From Amoebophrya sp. A120 (lineage: Eukaryota; Sar; Dinophyceae; Syndiniales; Amoebophryaceae), in NCBI GenBank assembly GCA_905178155.1, contig CAJINV010000002.1:12595621-12659620 (forward strand): a stretch of 64,000 nt of DNA, written 5' to 3'. Below are positions 46,801 to 55,600 of the stretch, in pieces (positions within the stretch are counted from its first letter, which is position 1; every line of letters begins with the position of its first letter). The position numbers and the translations under genes are program-made. The notes under the pieces were generated by a model that had not been told where the DNA came from, ran no database searches, and saw only the letters and a program-made list of their open reading frames with translations.

Positions 46801-48074
46801 TTCCAAGAACTTTTCCAGCGTGGTCAGATACTTGACATTGTCCTTCGCTTCGTTGTAGGACTCCGTGATCTGAATATCGATCGCCTTCCAGCGACGCAAC
46901 GTGTTGAAAACCGGCTGCCGCGCTTTCGATTCGGCGTTCATGCGCGTGACAGCGTGCAGAACTCCGAACACGTTTTTGCACTCCCTAGATTTCAGATGCT
47001 CCGTGATAGAGGTAATTTGCTGCATGCGGTAGCGCCAATACTCAAGCTCGGACCTAGGGCCGAGCCCGTCGCCACTGCCGCTCGTCAGCGTCATACCGCC
47101 CGCGCTGCCCCCCGGATCGTCCGAATCGAGGGTTTCTTCGAGGTACCTTTGTTGTTCAATAAACAAACCCCACAGTAATTTTACGATTTAACTCAATTCA
47201 ACAGAGCTGCATGAAAAGAAGAGGCAGAAACACATCCCAATCCCTTCGAGGAAGATCTGCTACCGCAAGATGATAATGCCTGCATCGGCAAATACCGCTC
47301 GATCTGCCGGCACCACTCCTCCAGCACCTGCTCGAAGTGCGTGACAATGTCGGGGTGCTCCTTGACAATGTCGTGGTAGGTGGTAACCCGGGGATCGATC
47401 TGGTACTGCGGATCCAGCTTTTTCAGCTCAATCCCGCCCGACAGACTCTTGATCGCTTCGGTGAGCTCGGAGGTAAATTTTGTGAACGTCGACGAAAACT
47501 CCGCCCGGTGCTCCGCGTCCACGGCCCCGAAGACCTGCTTCAGCACCTTCTCCTTGTTTTGCTCCGCGCTCGCATTACTTCCCGGCTGCGCGGCAGCGTC
47601 GGCGCCCCCGTAGTCCATGTACTTCTTCACGCAGGGCAAAAAGATGTTCTTCAAACTCGTGTGCAGCGATTCTAGCGGTTGCGCAGCGATCTCCCCAAAG
47701 AGCAAGTCGCCATCGGTGCTGACATCCACCTTGATGGGCTTGTCCACCGCACCGGCACCCCGCAGAAAGTAGCAGGCTTTCGATTTCAGCCGCTCCGTCT
47801 CACCGTGGGACAGCAGCACGCGGGCCTCGCCGGGCCCGTCCACGTACTCCCCGGCCTCGTTCAGCATGTCTGGTTTCTGGAAGTAGAGGAACAGGTGCTG
47901 GCGCTTGGACTTACCTTCCAAAAATTCCGTCAGTTTCTTGAAGTTCTGGGGCTCCCGGAACGACTCCTCCATTTTCCGCACCTTTTCATCGTACGTTTTT
48001 GGCCCATTGTTCCCCTGAAAGATGGACAGCGCCGCTGTCTCGGCCATCCAACGATGCCGACTATGCAGCGACAT
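28852..48074 (-). CDS. Outer-arm dynein heavy chain, gamma type (DNAH5/8 class), copy 1, complete
   Basis: I reconstruct 22 exons encoding 4,752 aa, starting at ATG 48074 (MSLHSRHRW). Exons: 48074-47296, 47146-45384, 45098-44592, 44449-44373, 44104-42851, 42714-42290, 42122-39190, 38913-37378, 37108-37065, 36777-34914, 34599-34546, 34288-32974, 32847-32501, 32184-32141, 31839-31747, 31538-31513, 31241-31192, 30904-30384, 30114-30070, 29742-29598, 29442-29216, 29061-28852. Seven introns are GT-AG (126-167 nt) and 14 are introner-type. The order is a long tail, AAA1 P-loop GPAGTGKT (about 1,994), AAA2 GPTLCGKT (about 2,277), AAA3 GAAGTAKT (about 2,632), AAA4 GVGGSGKQ (about 2,994), the stalk coiled coil with microtubule-binding region (about 3,200-3,500), then AAA5/6 and a C-terminal domain ending LRGVCLLAQIE. 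Dynein heavy chains are the ATP-driven motors of the flagellar axoneme. The length equals that of a full heavy chain, and total codons are integral. Confidence 0.93.
29748..30069. mobile_element. Introner element 16 (family C, GGGGAGGGG subtype)
   Basis: The core is 322 bp, TATCAAAAGGAAAAA at the left and TTTTTCCTTTCAATA at the right, with CCCCTCCCC / GGGGAGGGG inside. Perfect repeats GGACG lie at 29743-29747 and 30070-30074. Excision joins HDPS to GAEISW, matching the uninterrupted paralogue. No GT-AG alignment is possible. Its interior (TTTGTATTGC, GTACACAAATC) resembles element 17 in the other dynein. Confidence 0.9.
30120..30383. mobile_element. Introner element 15 (family A)
   Basis: The core is 264 bp with GTCTGGGTCTGG-containing inverted repeats. 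The left tip is TATGGATTG and the right tip CATTTGATA. Perfect repeats GGAGT lie at 30115-30119 and 30384-30388. Excision joins QDLNS to VFDAKV as in the paralogue. No GT-AG alignment is possible. Confidence 0.92.
30910..31191. mobile_element. Introner element 14 (family B)
   Basis: The core is 282 bp, TATCCTGAGTAAAAACGT at the left and TTTTTACTCGGAATA at the right (slightly diverged). Perfect repeats CCTCG lie at 30905-30909 and 31192-31196. Excision joins KWFNE to EIFKPGF. Sliding four bases within the repeat yields a GT...AG intron, so this is one of the few that could use canonical sites. Confidence 0.9.
31247..31512. mobile_element. Introner element 13 (family A)
   Basis: The core is 266 bp, TATCAAGTGTAAAAATG at the left and CATTTTTACAGTTGATA at the right, with GTCTGGGTCTGG inside. 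Perfect repeats TCGTC lie at 31242-31246 and 31513-31517. Excision joins TDD to LDREL. No GT-AG alignment is possible. It is separated from element 12 by a 26-nt exon. Confidence 0.92.
31544..31746. mobile_element. Introner element 12 (family D)
   Basis: At 203 bp this is the shortest clear intronic core. Tips are TATCGTACGAAAAAA and TTTTTTCGTTGCATA, unrelated to families A-C. Perfect repeats CACCT lie at 31539-31543 and 31747-31751. Excision joins VAEV to QYGGRI. Sliding two bases allows GT...AG. The interior carries GCATCACAAGTTT twice and related words. Confidence 0.88.
31845..32140. mobile_element. Introner element 11 (family C)
   Basis: The core is 296 bp, TATGACAGTGAAAAATGCCC at the left and a right end carrying GGGGGTGGGGGCACTTTTCA. 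Perfect repeats CGCTT lie at 31840-31844 and 32141-32145. Excision joins SDLEA to CLNFLEK. No GT-AG alignment is possible. It is highly similar internally to elements 10 and 8. Confidence 0.9.
32190..32500. mobile_element. Introner element 10 (family C)
   Basis: The core is 311 bp with GCCCCCACCCCC / GGGGGTGGGGGC inverted repeats. The left tip is TATCGCGAGG, not complementary to the right tip CATTGTAATA. Perfect repeats CGATG lie at 32185-32189 and 32501-32505. Excision joins KFGAI to GWCIPYE. No GT-AG alignment is possible. Confidence 0.9.
34294..34545. mobile_element. Introner element 9 (family A)
   Basis: The core is 252 bp, TATCAACTGCAAAAATG at the left and CATTTCATA at the right. The left inverted repeat has lost one G (GTCTGGTCTGG). 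Perfect repeats TCTTT lie at 34289-34293 and 34546-34550. Excision joins KKGK to NFYINIS. No GT-AG alignment is possible. Confidence 0.9.
34605..34913. mobile_element. Introner element 8 (family C)
   Basis: The core is 309 bp, TATCAAAGTGAAAAATGCCC at the left and a right end with GGGGGTGGGGGCATTTTTCA. Perfect repeats TGTCG lie at 34600-34604 and 34914-34918. Excision joins ENVEND to IDPMLDP. No GT-AG alignment is possible. It is internally similar to element 10 in inverted orientation. Confidence 0.92.
36783..37064. mobile_element. Introner element 7 (family B)
   Basis: The core is 282 bp, TATCCTGTGTAAAAACATCC at the left and GGGACGTTTTTACATGTGATA at its right end. The 5-bp repeats differ at one base (CTCCA 36778-36782, CTCTA 37065-37069), suggesting an older insertion. 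Excision joins CPGVE to ESVPNLY. An alternative GT-AG choice (GGG/GTAGAG ... ACACAG/GATATG) also keeps frame, giving PGDMEESV, so this intron may be spliced canonically. Confidence 0.85.
37114..37377. mobile_element. Introner element 6 (family A)
   Basis: The core is 264 bp. The left tip is TATGGATTG and the right tip CAGTTGATA, with GTCTGGGTCTGG inverted repeats. Perfect repeats CAGCC lie at 37109-37113 and 37378-37382. Excision joins ERDGMA to ADCRNDF. Only GC...AG, not GT...AG, is reachable by sliding. A 44-nt exon separates it from element 7. Confidence 0.92.
38919..39189. mobile_element. Introner element 18, eroded
   Basis: A 271-bp core with TATCCAAACG and CCTTTTGATA tips whose inverted repeat is largely lost. 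The flanking 5-mers GCACT (38914-38918) and GCATC (39190-39194) match at three of five positions. Removing it joins TKQWM to RWQTEQW, restoring the paralogue spacing of this region. No GT-AG pair in frame fits. It looks like an old insertion still spliced non-canonically. Confidence 0.65.
44110..44372. mobile_element. Introner element 5 (family A)
   Basis: The core is 263 bp, TATCAAATGTAAAAATGTCC at the left and CATTTTTACTCTTGATA at the right. One substitution (CCGGGTCTGG) lies in the left inverted repeat. Perfect repeats GATGC lie at 44105-44109 and 44373-44377. Excision joins LQLDGI to GVRLKP, as in the paralogue. No GT-AG alignment is possible. Confidence 0.92.
45104..45383. mobile_element. 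Introner element 4 (family B)
   Basis: The core is 280 bp, TATCCTGAGTAAAAACGTCC at the left and a right end GGGGACGTTTTTGCACATGATA. The repeats are CGAGT (45099-45103) and CAAGT (45384-45388), one mismatch. Excision joins KLEQLV to LTANDIM, as in the paralogue. The in-frame GT/AG alternative runs into a stop codon, so canonical splicing is excluded. Confidence 0.9.
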
Positions 48075-49677
48075 GGTCGGCGACGCGGGCGGCGGTGCTG
48101 ATGAAACGCGGTTTCCCTTCAACGATCCAGCAGTTCACGTTGTTTTTTTAAGCTTTAGCTAGGATAGTTTACGAAACAACACACAGCAGCTCAGACTACT
48201 TCGTACTTCTACAGCTCCTTTGACCCTAACGGTTCGATGGAATTTCGTATCTTTGCTAGCGGAGTAGAACTAGAAACCTAAAGTACAAAGAGCGGACTAA
48301 AAACCGAAGGCCTGAATCGCTCACTGGAAAAAAAACGGAAGAAGAAAGCACCCCGACACCGACCACTGCTACCGAAACGAGAAAAAAATTACGCGATTGT
48401 ATTTTTCACCGAGGACGGGTTATCGCTGCTTTAAGCGGGGAAAAAACGCTTGATCTGAACAACAGTTGAAAATGTGGCAAAAACCTTCATAGGTGGCTAC
48501 GGCAGCGGCAATTTTTTTCACAAATCCACATTAGAGCGACTCCATTCAAGACTCCTGGAAAATTTGTGCGCGCTCCCAGATTCCTACTTTCCTATTCACA
48601 ATAAAGATTTTATTTGTATTTCTGGGAATCGAAACGATTAGAATCGAAACCATATTAACAACTATTGTAGGTGGTGCTCATCTTCTCGGATATTTATCCT
48701 CCTAGCACTTCCAGCAGTAGCGGCGATTGTTTTACCATGTGCGGTGCCAAGAATAGGGCGATAAATTCTTGCAAAGGAAGCTCGATATTCAAAAGTATTC
48801 AGAACTGGTGAAACAAGCTCTGGTAAACTGGTTGTTACAAGTTAGCAGATTTTTGTACTTCGTCTTCACATAAGCACTACTAAAAGCGTACTTTTTCTAG
48901 TGGCGGCGTTCCGTGTTTTCTCGTGCATCGTATCTGTAACTGTAGATATTTTTTTTCTTTGAAACTCAGTAGCTTTTCATTGCAACGTAACTCATCTTCC
49001 GATAATGTTTTCTCTAGTCATCGCGGCGGCTATCGGTGCAGATTCAATACAAATTCCTCGTGCGCTGGTGGTGGAGTTAGTTGTTTTCGCTGTTGTGAAA
49101 CAGGTCGAATTGTGAATTTTTTTTCCAGTCTGCGTGTTCTGAATACTTCGTCATTAGATCGTTGTAAAGGCAGTAGAAACTTATATTTTTTCGGAGGAAG
49201 AAATACAATTTCGAGTTTACCTTCTAATCTAGTTTAGAAAATTCTTGGAATCACTACTAGCGAACTCAGGGCAGATAGGAGTAGGCTAGAAGTGGTTAGC
49301 GTACCAAAATTCATAATTCAACCTACTGACTCTCCCCAGGAAAGTCAGGACCCGGTAGTGATGATTTATCATAATTCTGTGCAAGTTATTGTATTGATTC
49401 TGTCTTAACGAAATTTCAAGTACATAAAAGCACTTTTTTGTCTGATTCTGAACTATCAAGGAAACATTAACAAGAGAGTAACGAAACAATGAGAAAATAA
49501 TTTTATTTTGTCGCTGTAAACGCTTTGAACGAGTACAGCAGTCTGATTTTGTCTGACTAGAAATTCTGATTTCTTCGAAACTGATAACAAGATAATTTTT
49601 TTCCTAAACCCTCCTAAACCCCTATACTTGGTATAATAACTTCCTTTCTTTCCACTTTCGCCTGTATAATTTTCTGC
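48075..49677. other. Intergenic spacer between the tandem dynein genes
   Basis: About 1.6 kb, A/T-rich, with short homopolymers. I see no remnant of dynein coding sequence, RNA gene or introner element, so the duplication junction is not marked by any repeat I can recognise. Confidence 0.5.
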
Positions 49678-52600
49678 TTACTCGGTCTGCGCCAGCAGAC
49701 AGGTTCCACGCAGCTTCCAGTGCGAGGCGTGAATATCGGTCTTCAGGAGCAGGCGGAAGATGAGGTACCTGTCGTTGCGCTTGGGGTATTTGTAGACGGC
49801 GCAGTTGTAGGGCGTGACCGACCCGTACATACCCGCTAACGCCTTCTTTTCCTTGATCGTGACCGCGGTGAGGTAGATCACCGGCATGTTGGTGAACAGT
49901 TTCTTGGGCTCGGACTCGTCGATCTTACCCTCCTGTCGATTCCACCGGCTGCCCTCCATGAAGAGCCCGTGGAAGTGCTGCCCCTCCTCCGGCACGTCCT
50001 TGGCCTTCTCCGGGTCGTAGGTTTGCACCTCGGTGTGATTCATCACGTCATCCAATGCCCACTGATCCTTCTTGTGCTGACGGGTCACCTCTTGACGCAC
50101 ACCGGTCAGAAAACCTGTGTAAAATTATTTGTGAAAAAGTGATTCAAATTTGCAGATCGTCTCACGAAACAAAATGCATACGCCGAGGTTCTACAAACAT
50201 CATCGTCACGCTCGCCCTCGCGCCAGTACTCTTTCTGTTTCTGTGCAAGAAGTGAAATGAATGAAACGCATGATGATCATTTCAATTTACCTTGCGCGTT
50301 CGTGAACCCGGTCAACCAGTAGGATTTCATGAAGCCGCGGCCGTTCTCGAGCCAGTTGTAGAGGAGGCTGTGGCGCTCGACCAAGCCCGTGTACCAGGTA
50401 CCGATGGACGGCGACAACCACGAGATCTCCGCGCCAGACGGGTCGTGGGTCCACCGCCCCGGCACCTTGGCGTCGAACACGGAGTTCAGGTCCTGCAGCA
50501 GTTCCGGCGTCATCACCACGGTACCGTCGATGGCCATCACCAAGTTCTCCAGGTTGGAGCGCACGATGGCGATGATGTTCTGCAGTCGCTGCAACTCCTG
50601 GAACAAGAAGATGTTCAGCGGGGCCCCAAATCCCTTATCGGGCGTGTTCGGCGGTCCCTTCAGCTTCGCGATCTGCGCACGGAACACCTCCTCGACGAAG
50701 TCCGGCGGGCACTTGGCCTTGTAGTCGTTGGCGATGTCCTTCACGATCTCATCCATGGACTTGCCGGCGCCACCGCCGCTGTCCTTCGGCTGCGTCTCCA
50801 TGATCGACTGCAGCATCTCCGCGGCCTCCTTCAGCCGGTAGGTCAAATCGGCGTTGGTGTGCAGCCCGAAGATCATCGGGGAGTCCACCGGCGGCATGGT
50901 GTCGATGTAGTCGCGGTAGTCCTGGATTTCCAGTCCGGACGGCAGCTTGTAGTTGAACTCCGAGGCGTAGTTGTTAAACAAAAAGCCCGGCTTGAACATG
51001 TCCTCGTTCATCCACTTCTCCGTGTAGGTAACTGTGTTTTGGTGTCGCGGGAAGGATTTGCTCACTTCTACCAGATTTTTGCATTTTCATGTGTCGAACT
51101 CGTTCACATCATTCTAGTAGTTCCACTTCTGAAAATTAGGCTGAATAAAGAGCAGAAAAGCGGCACAACACATAGTCAAGAAGATCATAAAAAAAGATTC
51201 ATTACTGAACAGCTCGCGATCCAAGTCGTCCGTGATCCTGCCACCGTACTGCACCTCGGCGACCATGTACTGGATGGTAACCCAGGACAGTGGCTGTCCG
51301 ACTGTGATCGTGGTCGACAAGTGCTTTTCGAGGAACATCAGGCAGGCCTCCAGGTCACTGTTGTTGTACTCGTACGGGACGCACCAGCCGATCGGTCCGA
51401 ACTTGCGGCGCTCCTGCACCACGGAGTGCAGGAAGGACTGCACGAAGGTGATCTGCCGCCACTTCTCGTGGTCGATCTTTTCGAGCGCCTCCTGCGACAT
51501 GATGGTCGTGTAGGTACGGAACAAACCGGCCTTCAGACCCGCCGGCGGCTCGGCAGTGACCTTGATGGACATCTTATCAAAGTGAAAAAAGCTCCCACCC
51601 CACATCGGAAACGGAAGATGCGCGAATTTGTGATGCTGTATTTGAGTACACAAATCGACTTGTATTGCTAGAAGGCCAAGAGACGAAGCTGCGGCCTAAA
51701 TTGCAGGTAATCTGTCATGCTGTTTCCCACTTCCAGTTGCCTCCTGTCATCTTGGAGCTGCAAGGCTTTCCCACGCTAGGCAGCAGCACTACAGTCCGCA
51801 TCTTTTGTCTTCTAGCATCACAAAGCTGATTTGTGACCACAAATCTGCATCACAGATTTCCGTTTTGATATGGGGAGGGGGCATTTTTCATTGTAATACA
51901 TCTGCAGCAGCCCGATCGGGAACGCGCGGGTGATCTCGACGGTCAGCCACAGACGGAAGTCCTCGTGGATTTCCGGCGTCTTCGTCAAAATATCCTCCTG
52001 CTGGTTCATGAAACCGATACCCAAGTGGCAGTTTTGGAGGATCACCCACGAACCGATCAGAAACCTGTTTGAACGAAAGTGAAATAATCGATGTAAGTAT
52101 GATGTTGTAAGTGGCTCAGCATTTTCAAGTACTTATTTCACTGCACTCAAAGTCAAAGCAGCAGTGCTGCTTTCTTAACCATTCACAAAAAGACTATACC
52201 CGTTTTTCATCTTTTCCCAGGCGACGACCTCCTGACCTTCGCCCATGGACACCTTGTCGGTCGGGAACTTCTTCTTTTTCTTGGCCAGCTCATCGATCGA
52301 TGCGGACGGATCGGAACCCGTGGTCAGCAAGTACAACACCGGCTTTCGGCACGCGGACTCATCGAAGATGTCGCTCACCGGGTCGGTCACCGGAGCGGTG
52401 AACCGGGCACCCAGGTGTGCATTCACGAACTGCGCGCACGCAACCGTGGTACGATCCTCACGCATCGAGCGCACCAGAACCATGCGCATGATGGGCCCTG
52501 TGATAGTGAATATGAGCAGGTCTTTATTTTCGTTTTAAGTACTTACTGCAGCGCTGCAGCAACATGCCCGTTAAGTTTTCGATCAGTATCCTACTATGTT

Positions 52601-55600
52601 TTAGTTTTATTATATACCCTTTCTCTACTAACTTTCGGACAAAAAATACGAGGCTCATTCAGAAAAAAAAACTGTCTAAAATACCGAGGGCGCGCTCCAT
52701 GGTCAACCGTTCCTCGTAGTCTGGCACCGGGCAGCCTTCCGGTTCGTTCTCGTCGAACCACCGCTTCCAGGCAGCTTCATTTTTCGAAATATTGTCCACG
52801 ATTTCCCGGTAGAAGATCACTCCCGATCCGAAGGGGTGGCGAGACAAGTTGAGCAGATTGAGCCAGATCTTGTCACTCAACCACCGGAAGGGGCAGGGGC
52901 GCTCGGATTTCACGTCTAGCGCGGAACCCGCCTTCAAGAAGCAGGACACGTCCGCTCCGGTGATGTCGCCGGCCACCGTCAAGACCTTCAGCGTGACCAT
53001 CAACTTGAAGGTCATTTTATCGCGCTCGAACAGGCCGCGGTTCATGTACCGGTACACCTGGTAGGTCAGGTAGTCAATGATCTTGTCGACACGCTTGGAC
53101 GTGGGCTGCACCTTCTCGGAGTTGGTGATGGACTTGTCGAACTGTTCCAGGAACTGGATCAGCGAACAATTGTACATCCAACCGGTGGGCTGCAGCGTGA
53201 TGGGGTTCATCACCAGGGTCATGTCCGTCATATTGAAGTACATCAGGGACCCGCGGGTCGCGACCGAACGGAACTGTTCGCGCTTCTCGTTGATATCGAT
53301 CTCCTTCTCCGCCGCGGTGGCCAGCTTCTCGGACACCTCGGTGGCCTTCGCCTTGGTGTTCGCCAGCACCTCAATCAGCTCGGTGTCGTCGAGTAAAGAA
53401 CCCGTGGAATTCGACAACTTGAACAGCAGCTGGTCGTTCAACAGAGCCAGCGCCTTCAAGTTGTTTGTCACCTCCTCCTTCAGCTGCGCGAGCGACTCCT
53501 CCAGCGATTTCTGTTCCATGCCCAACACACGACCGAGCAGCTGTTGTTCCAGACCCTTCAAGGTGACCGTGAAGTCGATCACCGTGCACTTCGCGGACAA
53601 CTCGGGCGAGAAGTGGGGGTTGGGCAGACGGGAGGTCATGAACAGGTAGAACTTCGGGTTGTAGTCCATGTTCTGATCGGAGATGTTGATGTACAGGTTC
53701 TTACCCTTCTTGATGATCGCCTTATCAAGCAGCGGATCCAACATCGGGTCCAGCTCGTTCTCCACGTTCTCGATCAGCATGACCAAGCCCTCGCCCATAG
53801 TGAACTCGATGAAATCTTTCAGACGCGAATTGTTCAGCGTGGTGATCGCCATGCCGTTGGACGCGGCAATGCGTTCCGCCTCGCGACTCTTGATCCAGCG
53901 GTTGGCCTGGCCCTGCGGGTCGACCATCAGTGGGTAGCGGGAGGATCGGGTCACCATGATACCGTTCTGCACGGACAGGTCATCAGACGGCAAGCCCTCG
54001 AGCGCCCACTCGGCGACGACGGCGCCCTCGACCAGAGACTCGACGAGGTTGACCTTCTGGCTGGCCGGCACGCCGCGCCGGTGCGTGTCCGCGAGGAAGT
54101 AGTCGATGTTGAGCTTCTCGCGGAACTCGCTGTTGAAGGGACCGCAGTACGTGACGAACGCGCAGCACAGCGCGATATCGCCGACTAGGGCTTTGCGGCG
54201 CAGCGCGAAGTTCTTACTGTCCTCCGTCCAACGGGCGTTCTCGCCGGCCAGACCAGACAACAGCGCGTTCGCGGCGTTCATCTTACGCTTCATCGCGTTG
54301 GCGTTGGCCTCCAGGGCCGCCTTCTTCTCGAGCGCTTCATTCAGAGCCTTGTCCAACTCGGCGACCTCCGACATCACCCGGGCCAGCTCCGCCTCCGCGG
54401 CGCCCAGTTCCTTCATGGCCTTGTCCAGTTTCGCCTCCTGGACCTTCAGAAAGTCCATCTTGGGCTTCACGATCTTGGCCGCTCCGTGGTACTGCACCAT
54501 CGCACCGACGAACTTACACAGACCCTCCGCGGCACCGGAGGCCTTCTTGGCGATGGCCGGGTCCAGAACCGGGAACTGCGCCCACGGTGACCAGTTCTTC
54601 GCCGGGTCCGCGTTGTATCGCAGGTAGGGCTCCAACAGTTCGCACGTCTCGTCGTTCATGTTATCCTTCTCGTTCGCCGCGAAGTCGAGCAGCGAGGGCA
54701 GGAAACGCATATCGGACAGCGTGAACTTCGTGTACTCTTGGAAGGAATCCGCGATGAAATCGGCGTCCACCTTCGAAATGTTGAAGGTCTTCTTGGCCGG
54801 CGGGATCACGGCTTGAATCATCAGAATCGCGAGCCCATCGAAGGTCAGCTTAATCACGTCCGTTGGGTTCTTGTTGGTCTTCAACTCCGTGATATCCTTG
54901 GGCGTGATGGACTTGCACGCTGCCTCGGCCTCGTGCAGGAAGGGCATCGCCTTCTGGAGCTCGATGTTGGCCTCCTCCTTGTCCTTCTGAATGGTGGCCG
55001 CGGTCTCCAGGCAGCCCGCCTTCTGCACACCGACCTCCTCGGCCTTCTTCTCAGCCTTACCCTTTTCGTACTGCACTTTGGTCAACAGCTTGTTGGTCTT
55101 TTCCTCCTCGATCTTCAGCACCTTCTCCTGTTCGCGGAGCTCGATCTTCATCTCCTCGACCTGGGCGGAGGCCTCGGCCAGCTTTTCCAGCCCCGTGTTC
55201 ACGGCCTTCTCCTGCTCGTTCACATTGTCGTACTTGACGCGGTACAGACCCTTGTAGAAGTCGATGAGGCACAAGAACGTCTTCGGGGTCACGTACACGT
55301 GCTTTCGCATGCGCGTGAAGTACTCCCCGCACACCTCGCCCACCATTGCCTGCATGGAACCCAGCAACTCGTACAAGAGCTGCTTCTTGTCCTTCGGGGT
55401 ATCGATCTCGTACGGCCCGAGGAAGGCGGAGGCCACAGCGACCAGCGCCTCTGCCGGCCAGGGCAGGAACCACGTGATGGCCACGGCGGAGAACAGGGCC
55501 GGGAACTTCTGCGCGCGCACCGGGAACTTCTCGTTCATCGGCGAGAAGCACAGGACCAAGTGCAGGTTGTCGCGCAGGCGGTCCATAAAATAGCGGTAGA

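Noticed and set aside
47147-47295. Open frame continuing past the first dynein exon (ending SSFHAALLN)
   Set aside because: The continuation does not resemble dynein. Splicing GAGCG/GTATTT to AACAAAG/GTACC keeps frame and yields CRQIERYLEET, which fits the dynein tail.
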